Shown here in pieces: positions 40,301-52,069 of a DNA stretch of 64,000 nt. A program made the translations under genes and the position numbers. Below the pieces are notes generated by a model. It saw only the letters and a program-made list of their open reading frames with translations, made no database searches and was not told the DNA's origin. The stretch is taken from positions 15,454,554 through 15,518,553 of the forward strand of contig HG738138.1 of assembly GCA_000499405.2 (NCBI GenBank), written 5' to 3'. Each line of letters starts with the position of its first letter. Position 1 is the first letter of the stretch. The stretch comes from Onchocerca volvulus (lineage: Eukaryota; Nematoda; Chromadorea; Rhabditida; Onchocercidae).

Positions 40301-41018
40301 GACAAATGCTTACCGATGCTTTCGATAAAATAATTAAAGTCGCTTTAGTAGCAAGTAATCGAAAATTTGCAATATCGCGATTACCAAGTGTAACATAAAA
40401 TTCACTTGGTAATACACCCACAAAATAAGTTGCCACTTGGTCTGAAACAATAAAAAATTCAATTTTTGAAAAAGAATATCATTTAAAAATGAGTAATTTT
40501 AGAAGATCAAAAAAAGTATTTCTGTTCTCTAAACTACTTTAATTAAAGACTTTTCTAACAACAAGACTAAAAATGACCACTTATAGTTTTCCTTCATCAT
40601 TAACTGCAAATGATCGTCTTGTATTCTTTTCTAGACTTTCGTTCATTAATAATAATCAGTAGCATTTTTACTCTATGGTATCTTTGTCAGTTCAAAATGA
40701 CATTTAGCCTCTCTTTGTGCCAATTAAAAATGAATTACAGCAGCGATTTTTGCAAAATGATCTAATGTTTTTCTACCAATCAATTTCTTCCTTAAATTGT
40801 AATAATTATAAAAGTATATATATATATTTTATACATACATAAAATCACATCTTATCTAATAATAAATAATTACCTGCGATAGAAATAATGATGACACATA
40901 TGGCAATCAGAAAGGAAATCGGTACTACTCGACATCGTGAAAATGGAAAAACTATTTTTAGCAACGTAAAGGTACGTTTAAAAAATAGTAAATCAATGGA
41001 GAATTTTCGAATAGTCAT
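34314..41018 (-). CDS. ABCD4-like half ABC transporter (ABC subfamily D)
   Basis: Sixteen exons give 671 aa, from 5': 41018-40874, 40441-40314, 39634-39495, 38946-38827, 38427-38302, 37782-37637, 37364-37240, 36932-36841, 36748-36607, 36461-36382, 36218-36103, 35851-35741, 35529-35395, 35217-35124, 34854-34710, 34484-34314. The membrane domain follows ABCD4 closely: [48 protein letters not shown] (EAA-like, ~229-236), GVTHR. The nucleotide-binding domain has Walker A GDGSVGKT (469-476), Q-loop Gln509, signature LSPGE (571-575), Walker B IAFLDE (591-596) and H-loop His625. Human ABCD4 (606 aa) moves cobalamin out of lysosomes with LMBRD1, so the same role is inferred. Walker A has Ser where Gly is usual. 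The intron after 35395 needs a GC donor. A T-rich TTTCTAG acceptor 45 nt upstream of the ATG suggests trans-splicing. Confidence 0.93.
39101..39200. repeat. Ten perfect copies of TTATTATTAA in ABCD4-like intron 3
   Basis: Ten consecutive identical 10-mers lie inside a broader TTA-rich tract (about 38990-39325). The whole tract falls in the intron between the exons ending 39495 and starting 38946. Confidence 0.95.
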
Positions 41019-42361
41019 TATCACTGCATATAAATATCGAACTATTGCAAATTATTCGGCAATCTAGAAAAAAAAAATCACGCATTACTGATATATTTTT
41101 GTTTTTCGATAAACAGAAAATATAAAAAATTATGCATATAAAAAGTCATTTCCAATTTAGATTTGAGATAAGCTATTTTTTGAATCATAGTAATTCTTGA
41201 AGTATTACATTTATGGCAAACTTGGAAATCTATTGTCTACTTCTTACAATGTTTTTTTCCTCTTATTTCTTTTCATCATCGATTTCAAGATGATACATTC
41301 GCATAAATTTAAATTCTATTTATTTATTTGAATTTAAACAATGCACTGTTACTACGTTTTTTATATTCAATTTATTGTTTTTCAACGTCAAGCATTAAAA
41401 ATACCACTTAAAAGCTGACAATAAGCAAAAGATTCTTTTGATGATAGTGGATAGGTGAATATAATATATAATCTAAAGCTATTCATTCTGATAATCGAAT
41501 TCTGTTTGTGATATGGTGAAGATGTTATACTACAAATCAATAACCTTCATGCAAAAAAAAAAAAAAAGAAAAAACAGTAACAACAATTTCATGCAAAATT
41601 CCTCAGATTTTTCCTGCTATTGCTTTTCATCAGTAATCAGACCATTTCTTCTCTAACAAGGTTAACCATTTTAATATTTTTATCCACTTTTAAACTTCTA
41701 TGATTTTAATGAAATAATGAAAAAAATTAAAATAACTAAAATAATAACAAAAGCAGGTGCCAATATGAAGCGTACTTGCCAAAAATGCTTTTATGTGTCA
41801 CTTCTGATGGAGAGCTTTTCATGCAAAATTTTTAAAAAGAAACAGTTTGAACATTTCATCAATCAAAAGGGTAAATATGATAGAAAATCTTAAAAAATGA
41901 TTTAAAAAAAAGGTGAGAATTATATAAAAAAAGAACAGTAAAAATGATATAAAAAAAGAATGTTGTTGTTTGTTGTTATAGGACAAAATTCAATTAAATT
42001 ATAATATATTTAAAGATAACAATCACTAAAAAAAATAATTCCGACATTCTAATTTGAATTTTAAAATGCAAGACATTAATTACATAAATTACAGTAGTAA
42101 ACGAGAAAAATAGACAGTAAATAAGAAAACTGGAAAGTTCGTAGGAGGAAAAGCAGAACCAAGGAATTTTATCATTATAGAAATAATTCTGCTTTATTTC
42201 ACTATTTCCCAATTGAAATTTATAATTTCTGGTCTTTCGAAAATGAAATAAATTCAAAAATATTGAAAAACATGAATAGGGTTAAAGAAATGAAAATCTT
42301 TTATAAGGCAAAGACGAGAACTATTTTTTAATTTTTTCATACTTTACTTAGTTACTTCAAA
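41019..42361. other. Gap between two minus-strand genes
   Basis: This stretch holds the 5' region of the ABCD4-like gene and the 3' flank of the small membrane-protein gene. An AATAAA signal for the latter reads on the minus strand at 42198-42193, about 165 nt past its stop. For the ABCD4-like gene, a T-rich acceptor-like site ends at 41064, consistent with an outron. No other frame is credible. Confidence 0.5.
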
Positions 42362-43196
42362 TCAGTTTCCCATAGAATTGAAACGAAGAGCTATTTTATC
42401 ACCTATATTTCGAATCTGAAAAGTTATCAGTGACTGAATAACAACAAACAACAAAATGAGATGTAGCATATGTCCAAGAACAACTAATCCGACAGGAAAG
42501 ATAACGGCTGGCGCTATAGTACAAACATCTAACTAAAATTCAAATCATTCATTATCAAATGGCTGATTAGTTAGATATCATCACTAAATAACTTTTTAAG
42601 ATACTCGTATGCGACCATATAATAATTTATCAAAAATAAAACAAACAAATCAAATCATCTCAATAGAAAATGCCTAATAAAAAGTGAATTCAAAAGATTT
42701 TAGCCTTACATTTTTACCCGACAACGATATAAACTATTCAATAATTAATTAAACTAACGGTAATTAATCCTACTCTGATAAAATGCATCGCTTGTTATTT
42801 CCTCACTTTTCCTCCTCTCATCTCATCGAATGAAGCTTGTTTACAACCAAACAATTTCGATAACACTTACATATCCATCAACAAACTGAAACGTAATTGG
42901 AATAAAAATTATCTTTCTAATTCACGACCTTTCCTCTCTCTTTCATTCATTCCTCTTTCAATCATTTCTATTCCCTCGCTTTCTTTCATTTCTCAATCGA
43001 AGGCCAACTCAAGATATTTATTTTTAATGTCTTAACATTAAAAATAAATATTATCTTGGATTTTCAAACAATAATAAAGCCAGGATGAAGGCTATTGAAT
43101 TCCTTGGTCAGTCATGTCAACTATTCTTACACATTTCCATACTAATTCTACCTCTTTCCATAATATCTTCATCTCGTTGTCCCTTCCATCCATCAT
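42362..43196 (-). CDS. Small predicted membrane protein with a 15-nt microexon
   Basis: Three exons give 83 aa: 43196-43131, 42885-42871 and 42532-42362. The first begins MMDGRDNEMKILWKEVELVW and has a TGT|GTAAGA donor. The second is a microexon coding FVDGY, bounded by CGTTTCAG and GTAAGT. The third follows a GAATTTTAG acceptor and ends in TGA. All joins are phase 0, and an in-frame TGA lies six bases before the start. The last exon is strongly hydrophobic (CTIAPAVIFPVGLVVLG, then HLILLFVVIQSLITF), which predicts one long or two short membrane helices. A polar end (RNIGDKIALRFNSMGN) follows. It is not a family I can name. Support comes from three matching splice pairs and sensible composition; transcript evidence would settle it. 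Confidence 0.6.
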
Positions 43197-46100
43197 CGTT
43201 CACCCTCAATTTATCGTAATTTCTCATGGAAATCTTTTCCACAACAGTTACACCAGATTGCCTCATTCTTCAAAAGGAAAAAAAAAAAAAAAACGAATAC
43301 TTTCTGCATATAACAGCTGTCGTATCATTACTATCCATTAATATTTTATATCGTTTTTTTTTTTTTTTTAGAATGTTTTTTAAGCATAACACTCAACATT
43401 TCAGGACATGAATTTTGCACATTTCTTTTTTTTTTTTTTTAATTTTCGCGAAGAGCGAAAAGCAATTTTTTTGCATGTTAATCTTTCTACATCCTATGAT
43501 TCAATTTTGCATGTACGGTCAAAAGGCAAAAATTTTTAAATTTTATTGGGAGTTGTTCGCTTCCAAAAAATCGATTCCATATTTCGAATTAATCATTTGC
43601 ACCAGAAATTTCTTATCAAATGACACTGAACAGAATTTCTCAGCCGATCACATAAATTCCAGTGAAGACAATCTCGAACCATATAAGTTCACCATTTTGG
43701 AGATGTACATAATTCAATTTCATTCAATTCTAGTAAATTTCTCTGATAAATTCAAAACTGCACCTCTTATCCAATCAATAACAGTATTACAAAGTTGAAC
43801 AAATTCAATTATTCAAACATTACTTGAAGAATTTATTTATTATCTACTTATTTATTACTCTATCATGTACTCATTTGCTCTTATTTACTTCAATTTGAAT
43901 GTCATTGGCTAAGAAACCTAATTACATTTAAAGCATAAGGAATTGTAAAGTTTTGCTTCAATAACTTACAAGAATAATCCTTGTCTCTGTTTAAAGGTTA
44001 AGAAATTCAAGAAACAAAAACTAGAATGATACAAAGTAAGAAAAGACAGTTTTTTGTTCGCTTTATTTTGAAAACTATATTTTTTTAAGACATAAAATAT
44101 CAATCACTTCCAACAGAATGCTCAATTCCGTTTCATTCAATGACTCGGTTTTCAGTTACAATAAATATAAGGAATTGTAAAAGTTTCGTAAAATTACAAA
44201 AACTTAAAAATTTATCGAATATGACAAAAGAAGTTTAACCACTCCCATGTAAAAAAACAAGAGGATTTAAAATTTCTGAGATTTGCTCCTCAGCATGCGC
44301 ATATCAATTTTAGATTAGAAAGAAATACATAGTGGCATTCTGGCACCAGACATTACATTTCATCAATAATAATGACAAGAGAAGCCCTCTTCATCCGGAG
44401 AATTATGCCATGGAATATACCAATTGCACTGCTAGCATATTATAATTTGTATATGAATAAAGCTTTTTCTGAATCGAAAAGCTACCTGCATTGATATTTT
44501 GATTTTTTTTTTTACGAAATCTACCTCAGATTCTTTTATATCCAATTTTATATAATAGAATCTAAACTTATCCAGAAAAAAATAGATGATAAAGCAATAA
44601 AATAATCCTTGATATATCCTCACTTCAGATGATTAAGATTGCAGGAATATCCCAAAATAAGAAAAATCGAAAAATATAACAATACTATTCCGAACAGCAA
44701 GGAGATAAAAAAGAATAGTCAAGACGAAAATCCAAAAATAGATAAATCAAAGTATCCATCGATGAATTGAAACTTATTAAAAATTTGTAACAAATATCTT
44801 CAAATGAACTTATGCAAAGTAATAAAATTGCAATTTTATCAGATTTTTTAAAATCTATTCCGAAATTTTAAAATGAAATAAATTTTACGGCAATAAAATG
44901 AAAAAATTTCAGTTCCCAATCTCATATTCAAATAATCTCGTGGGAGAAATGCGAGATTCATTCTTCGTTTAACTAATAGAAAAGAATTACAGCACAGCTA
45001 GGCATCGATTTTATTTCCATTCTAACAAATTTTCATTTTTCCATACCGCTCAGTTATCCATTCTTCTTCGCTTGTGATCTTTTTCCTATCAAAGTCCAAA
45101 AATCATGTATCCTCATATTTTAAGTTGATCCACTTCCTCAACAAATAGTTACTAATACTTCAAAATTTTGCAGGGAATTTTTAGATTTTGCGAAAGATTT
45201 TACGAATAGTTGAACTTTTTTCAAAAAAAAAAAAAAAAAAATTAAATCTACTTCACAAAAACTAAAATAACACGGTAACAACTATCTACATAAAAATTCA
45301 GTTCAAAAAACTACCTGTTTCATTCAGTAATGTCGAAATCTTCTAAGGAAAAACATTAAAAGATTCTTTCATCAAAAAAAAAAAAAAAAAAGAAAAAAAT
45401 TTATAAACTTCTAATGGTGATTCTGATATTTACTGAATGCCATACATAATTCTTCACAGCATATCCTTCACTGATGAGAAATGAGAAGACAGAAAAAAAA
45501 AATCAAGCACAAAAATACTAGACCAAATTTCTAATATGTTGTTAACAAAAAGATAAGCAATAAAATTTGACGGAATTTGAAATATTTAAAGAATAAACAA
45601 GGAAGAATAAATGCAAAAGATCAAAGAATAATTAGGTATTGAAAATTATCGGAATTTTTGTGTTAAGTTCGAATATGCCAAATTTCAACTGTCAATTATG
45701 CAGTTAAGTGGTCGAATCATCGCTTTTATAAATAATTTCTTGGAAGCAACATTTCAATTTCATCATTATTAATGATTTTGATCGGGATGAATGCCAAATC
45801 CAAAGCGAAACATATCACAGAAAGATTAAATGGAAACAGCTGTTTGAATAAATTAAGAGAAAAAGAAAATGAAAGAAATAGAAGAAAAAGTATCAAAATC
45901 ATATATAATGAAAAAAAAAAAAACAGATTTACCATTGAAATTTTTTTTGCTTAACTTTTGAATAGTACAGTATATTCCGTTAATATATAGCAAACGTTTT
46001 TATAACTGTATTTAATATTATAAAAAACTACTGTAGTGAAACTTACTTTCCAGACTGGTTCAATGAAATTTAGGACCGATAATTTCACCTGACCTGAGTC

Positions 46101-47130
46101 AAAATAACCAAAGTTCTAGAATCTTCGTGAAGAACTACAAATCAGTGATTTAAATAAATAATAGGGAAATGAATAGAAAACAACAAAAGTATTCATTTCA
46201 CACTAAAAACTTTCATCAAATTAGAAATAAGTAGTGAGAAAGGAAACAATGATGATTTATATGAATATGAATTAGAAAGAAAAAGACATCGATCAAAACT
46301 AACTACAAAGCTCGCTAACTATTTTCATATAATTTGTAGACTTCGCAATAGGTGACACATATATATTGGTCATGAATAAGGTCATAGCGCAAGTCATCAA
46401 ACCTCTATTCCCTCTTTCTATTTAGTTCTCAATAATATGGGCTGACTGACTTGATGTAATCTCTTGACTGAAGTAAAATATCTTAGTTGAGATGCTTATG
46501 TTCACAGGAGAATTATCATATCCAAAATTGATATCTAACAAACAGATAAGTGATTCAGCTATAAAATTATTGATATATTGTATGAATCAGAAACAAAAAA
46601 TATTGACAATTTTGTTTTGTTAAGTAGAAAGAAAAATGTAAAGTGCAAATTATTTAGAGACAAGAAAATACATATACATGGTGCGCGCAAAAATCACGCG
46701 TATTCTAGGGAATAATATACGTGACAGAAAACAAAAATAAAATGATGACGTAAGCGCATGCAAACAAGCACACTTTGTGTAAAATTATTTTCTAAGATAC
46801 GATTGTTTACATCAAATGATATCACTGAAAAGAAATTATTAGATAGCTTATTTTATCAATCTAAGGAAGAAAAATAGGAGATCATTATGTGAATAACTTA
46901 TAAGTATGAATTAAGTACTAACCTATTATTACCAGATAAAATATTCCATTGTTATTACTTCTCTTCTGCTCGGCAAATAACATCTCAAGATCATTTCCAA
47001 TTTATTCAATCATTATGTTCATTTTCCTGAAAATAAATTCTCAAGTTTTCAATCCAATTTCAGCAAAATACACAATAAAAAGGGCATGAATTATTTATTC
47101 TGATTGATGTGATAGTTCGTTTCGACATTA
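43197..47130. other. Intergenic, no supported gene
   Basis: A 127-codon frame at 43415-43798 (+) is the longest, but it starts in poly-T, has no recognisable motif and is within chance expectation for this composition. A 40-codon ATG frame near 44375 (+) is also unremarkable. A TGACGTAA (CRE/ATF-like) octamer lies at about 46746. Confidence 0.45.
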
Positions 47131-47540
47131 TTCTCATTAATTTCCTCAAGTAATAAAAAGCAATAAGAATTAATAATGACAAACGATATTAAATAATACA
47201 ATAAATTTCCTTAAATAATAAGAATTGATAAATAACGATATTGAAGAATACCTTTAACTCCCTTAAATAATAAAAATTGATCATCGGTAACGATAATGAA
47301 TAAAACAATTACATAAAATTTCGTCACAGAACAGGAATTGATAAACAAATTCTTATTATTTAAAGATAATCAATAAAGTTAAATTTTCTTAAATAATAAG
47401 ATTTGATAATTAGTAACGATATTGAGTAGTATATTAAATTTCTTCAAATTGATAACTCTATTGACGATATTGAATGATATACTTAAATCTTCTGAAATAA
47501 TAACTGATGATCAATAACAGAATTAAAGAATATTAAACAA
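47130..47540 (+). repeat. Degenerate minisatellite, ~50-60-bp unit
   Basis: At least six diverged copies of AAATTT(C/T)CTTAAATAATAAG are each followed by AATTGATnA and TAACGATATTGA. They start near 47132, 47203, 47258, 47376, 47435 and 47484. Confidence 0.75.
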
Positions 47541-47878
47541 GGAATTAGAGACAAGAAAATAATATAGAGGAAAGAAATGAAAGAATAACAAATGACGCGA
47601 ACATATATATATGCAGATGAATAATTAAAGAAAATAAAATAAAGAAAACAGAGAAGGGAGAAAAAATTATAAATATCCTGTTGATAGATTAAAAAGAAAA
47701 AGTAAATGTAAAAACTTCCTTGTACGAAAACTTATGTCCGACTTGCCAATAATAATTTTGGAATTTAATCTGAGAATTGTAAAAGAAGTGATAAAGAAAA
47801 TGCAAGAGAGGGTGAGAGAAAGAGGGAATGAGAGAAGGAGTATATTACTTATAGAGATCAATCATTTTATTTCTTGTT

Positions 47879-48076
47879 CGAAATTAAATTATTATCCAAC
47901 GATCGGAAACTTCCGTCGACGAGCAAAGTCAAGATTAAATTATCATCGGTGTACAAAACAGAAATTAAACTTCCGCCAATGAAGAAAGCAGAAATTAAAT
48001 TATTATCGATGCAAAAGCAAAAATTAAACTAGAACTAAATTTCCATCGATGGACAAAGGGAAAATTAAATTTCCAG
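47879..48076 (+). repeat. Minisatellite, ~30-bp unit
   Basis: About six copies of (G/A)AAATTAAA(T/C)T followed by ATCGATG-like text and AAAGCA/AAAACA. The spacing is 28-40 bp and the copies are diverged. Confidence 0.75.
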
Positions 48077-48189
48077 GCTAAATTCACAAAGACTGCAATT
48101 ATCGCATATCAAAACCTCGTACTACGTTCAATGTCAACGGCCGTCGCCGAATCACCCACGCACCCTCATCAATTATCTACCAACTCCGC

Positions 48190-48640
48190 AAAGGATGATA
48201 GATTGTAGATCCGCTTGCCACATAAGCGTTTATGGGTGTCTGCGTGCGTGTATGTATGTATGTGTGTGCGTGTACGCATGGGTTTATAAACGCCTATCTG
48301 AATGTGTGTTACGAGTCTGCGTGGGTGTATGTGTATACGAGTCTACGTGGGTAGTGGATGTGTATGTGTGTCTGTGTGGATGTGTGATGTCTGTATGTGA
48401 GTCTGTATGATATGTGATATGTGTTTGTATTCAAGTCCGTACGAGTGTCTGTTACTAGTTTGTCGGGTGTGTGTGTGAACTGATGTGTATTTATGCGAGG
48501 GTTTGTGTGTGTATATGCAAATCTGTGTAGTGTGTATGTGTGTATGTGTATGTGGATTTGTGTGAATGCAAACATATTGTATGAACGTAAAGGTGTGGAT
48601 GTGTGTATTTGAAGTTGTAAAAAGTTGTACAGAGAAATAT
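48190..48640 (+). repeat. GT-rich low-complexity tract
   Basis: A degenerate (TG)n, (TATG)n and (TGCG)n tract. Long frames across it on both strands are artefacts of the repeat. Alternating purine-pyrimidine sequence of this kind can adopt Z-DNA; that is inference. Confidence 0.85.
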
Positions 48641-48770
48641 TTGGATTGTGGGGGATGGGGCGAGGGATATGCGAGGAGAGCAAACTAGACAACAGGTGCC
48701 GTTTCGTCGTTTCACATTCCATCGTCTCAGTTCTCTTTTTTTTCGCCCTATTAGTGTAAATTTTAGTCGA

Positions 48771-48870
48771 CACGTGGTGAAGAATGGCTGTGCGTACGTG
48801 GCAACGGTGTGAAAGATGGTGTGTGTACGTGATAATGGTGTGAAAGATGGTGTGCGTACGTGATAATCGT
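48771..48870 (+). promoter_or_regulatory. E-box plus three TACGTG sites in a 31-bp tandem repeat
   Basis: A CACGTG E-box (48771-48776) is followed by three tandem units of 30-32 bp (from 48778, 48810 and 48841). Each unit contains TACGTG, at 48795, 48826 and 48857. ACGTG cores are bound by bHLH-PAS factors such as HIF (TACGTG) and by bZIP factors of the XBP1/CREB type. The array lies about 1.1 kb upstream of the ATF4-type coding start. The sites are seen; promoter function is inference. Confidence 0.45.
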
Positions 48871-49578
48871 TTATATTTAGATAGTAGATAGGTAAAACAT
48901 AGATTCTGTTACGGAAATGCAAAGTAATGCTCGAGCAATCAGATTTTGAGCACGAAAAGTTTTCCACAATGAATTTTAGAATCATTAAAATTCCATGATA
49001 TATACGCCTTTTATAACTGTTATTATCATGATAGAATTTGATGGATATTGCTAAGCAGATTTTAGTGAATAATTGTGTTAAATTTCATCTGTAATATGTT
49101 TTAGGCTAAATTAAGATATTTTATTGCGCTAAACGTGATGATGTCGTTTGCTTGAATAGTTACTCGCAAACCGTGTGAGAACAAAGCAAATAAGCTGGTT
49201 AGTTTCTAATTGTTGTTATTGGTTAATTAATTAAATTTCCGAAGCTTAAATATTTTTAGCCTTAATGCTTCATGTTTATCTGTTATCTTAATGCAACTTT
49301 TAAAGCTTATTAAACGTCATAATATTGGATATATAGGTCTTGATTTATTAGTTAGACACCGTGATTGAAAAGAACATTAAGAAATATGTATTATGAGATT
49401 ATCCGCCGATTTTTGACACTATTAGAACGGGTTAAATGGAACTAATAAACAATTTATTCATAATTGTTTTCTAAGACCCAGTTTGACAGTAGTGAAAGTT
49501 GCTGATATTTTTAGTGTTGCTTATTTATTAAAATTAATGATTAAAATTTATGGTAATATTTATTCTTATCTATTTTAG

Positions 49579-50052
49579 GTTCAACATGGCTCTCTCTATT
49601 CACTTCAGTTCATTCATTTTTGCATGCACAACTCTTTCGATTTATTCTCATAAACAAAAAAATGCGTCAAGTATGTGACAAATTTAATTGGATTTAACTT
49701 TCGTAAATCTAATTTTTGTATTTTTTTTGAATATCTTGTTGGAAACTCTAAGAACAATAGCCAAACGATCAGATTTTTCATTCTGATATGTTATCATATG
49801 AATTGCGACTGCATTTCGAATATTCATCACATTGGGACTTATTAGTAATAACTATTAATTATATTAAATTTTGTTGAATCCATAGATAAATTTGTTAATT
49901 ATGCTTCTCTCAAACAAATTAATAAATTATTTATCAAGTCTTTTTATATTTATTGGTAGTGTTTTCTTTCAGATCGAAATGATGAACGAGCAATTTTGCG
50001 TGGTACCCTTTTGGGGTATCCCTTCTCCAGAAGCGAACAATTTACTATCTGA
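49579..50052 (+). promoter_or_regulatory. Predicted leader exon with overlapping upstream ORF
   Basis: A leader exon 49579-49670 has a CTATTTTAG acceptor and a CAA|GTATGT donor, and splices to 49973. It contains ATG at 49586 in good context (A at -3, G at +4). Read across the splice, that ATG opens a 54-codon frame beginning MALSIHFSSFIFACTTLSIY and ending at TGA 50050-50052. It therefore overlaps the main start (49979) by 74 nt in another frame. A second ATG at 49662, in the main frame, would add five residues (MRQIE). Vertebrate ATF4 has a comparable overlapping inhibitory uORF of 59 codons. The leader exon itself is a prediction. Confidence 0.5.
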
Positions 50053-52069
50053 TTGTTTCATAGACTGTGATGATAATAATGCTGCTAAAACTAGTGCTAG
50101 GTGTTTTTTCTGGTTTCTAAAATTCAGTGATTGTCGATTTTGATATTTTATTGAATTTCCGGTAATACCTAGAATAATAGTTAAGATTCATTATTTCTGT
50201 TCATCCAAATCTCTCGTCAAATTTTTAATTTCAGGTATTCGGATAGCGATTCCAGACTTTCAACAGGATACTCGTTGAGTGAAGGTCGTGATGATATTCC
50301 GGAATGGACTTTCGCTTCAAAAGCAATGCAAAATGATGAAGGACGATCCTCATGTAGTTTAGAAAGTGACAGCGGATCGAGTTGTTGTGGTGATAGTGAT
50401 ATTTCATGGCTGAATGAGTTTATGAATATTTATGGGATTACCACTTTAGATTCAAATGATGATTTTAACATGAAAAGTGCCGATATAACGGTTGTTACAC
50501 CACAAGCGAAAGAAAATCATCCAGCTGTTGTGTTGACGCCTATGGAAGAAATGAAAAGTAGTGAAGTTTTGAGTGGTGTAAGTTTTTAATAACAATTTCT
50601 TCCTTAATATTTTTAAAGCTTTTTGGAAAAGGATACCTGTTACCATGTCGATTCATTTTAAAATGAAGAATTTATATATTTTTTTTCTAGTGCATTTTCA
50701 TTTTTTTACATTTAAGAAAGTCTCATGCCTAATTTTTATCGAAATTATACTGTCAGTCATTCAGAAATGCCTTACACAGTTTGTCAGTAATTTCGAACAA
50801 TGTTTTCTGACAATACTAGATATTTGTGCTGCTGTTAACGCAAATATCCTTTCTGTTTGGAAAGCTAACACAGAAGGAAAAACCAATTAACAATGTGATG
50901 ACAGTTTTTTCTTTTTTCTTTTTCTTTTTTTTTTTTTTCTTTTGATAGATAACTATAAAATAGAACAAATCAGATTAGAATTTCATTTTAAAAAAGTATG
51001 CTTTTAATTGTAAGCAATTTTAAACTTGATTCAAAGATTTCAGAAATTCGCCTTGCAATTTTCAACGATTTCAAAAGATGTTTGGATGACGTCGCAGAAT
51101 ATTTGTACTACTAGTGCTGATCCAAATATCTCATCTGCTCCTAAAACTAACATGATGCAAAAAACCGATGACGCTTTGGTGGTTAGTAGAAATTTTGAAG
51201 GCTTGTTTGAAAAGTTCAAGTTAGCATCGGTTCACTGCAAGCATCGCTCTCTTAGACTTATGATTCGGCAGGAAATAAAGCAAACTGGGGAATTGATTGC
51301 TACATTGTTTCTGCTTCATTCATTTATCCAAATCTTTTTCCTGCTACTTCTCCAAAATACATTTTATAACGTATTACTAAGTAGTTGAAGAAAATCTGGT
51401 TTACAGATTGTAGTTATTCGATTATCGAATGTTTACACCATAAATTGTTTTATGAACAGAGAAAAATTTTAGTGTTAAGAATAAAAAGACATTTAATGAT
51501 ATCGGCAAATTTCAATTTCAGACAATACATCCAAGTGCTGTAAAGGTTTTGCATGGCGGTGTTCACCAGAAGGGCGGGACTGTTCCGCCTTCACATGACG
51601 GGGAAAAGTTTGTAATGAAAAGGACTTGTTTTGGTGGTATCAATGAGCGCAAACGTGAACAGAATCGTTGTGCAGCGATTCGATATAGAGGTAGGCATAA
51701 ATGCTGTACGTTTCATTGTTATCGAGTCGTTAATTTTCTGTAGGTTGCAGAATATATTTTTTTTTTTTGCTTTTTATTTTTGGTCATCAAAAATATAAGG
51801 CGATTAAAAGCAACAGTTTTTCAGCTCTGAAGGAATTGATTACATATAGATCTTTTGGAATATGCTGATTTATAATTTGTTTATTGATAAATTCATTGGG
51901 TAATTCAGTTTATTTTTTTAAAGGCAAGCGTCGTGAAGCAGCGAGACAAAAGAAACAGGAGCAGCATGAGCTTGAGTTACGCAATGTAGAATTGAAAGCC
52001 GAAATGAATTGGCTCGAAAAAGAAGTCATGTATTTGAAAAGTTTAATGAAACTTACGAAAAGTTTCTGA
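49979..52069 (+). CDS. ATF4-type bZIP transcription factor
   Basis: Five exons give 305 aa: 49979-50100, 50235-50577, 51044-51181, 51522-51690 and 51924-52069. The acidic, Ser-rich N-terminal half contains LESDSGSSCC (82-91), where DSG (86-88) resembles the beta-TrCP phosphodegron of ATF4. The C-terminus is a bZIP: basic region NERKREQNRCAAIRYRGKRR with the ATF4-like N-x-x-A-A-x-x-Y-R pattern (Asn249 to Arg257). A zipper follows (LELRNVELKAEMNWLEKEVM, then YLKSLMKL). An intron splits the basic region after Arg257, within the Gly258 codon. ATF4 drives amino-acid and stress-response genes as a bZIP dimer in the nucleus. The start chosen is the first of two adjacent ATGs just after a TTTCAG acceptor. 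A possible polyadenylation signal AATAAA is at 52462. Confidence 0.9.

Noticed and set aside
43415..43798. 127-codon plus-strand frame
   Set aside because: Begins in poly-T, has no domain and no splice context, and is within chance expectation.
48195..48985. Long frames on both strands over the GT-rich tract (up to 164 codons)
   Set aside because: Low-complexity repeat has few stop codons. The peptides are Val/Cys/Tyr or His/Thr simple repeats.
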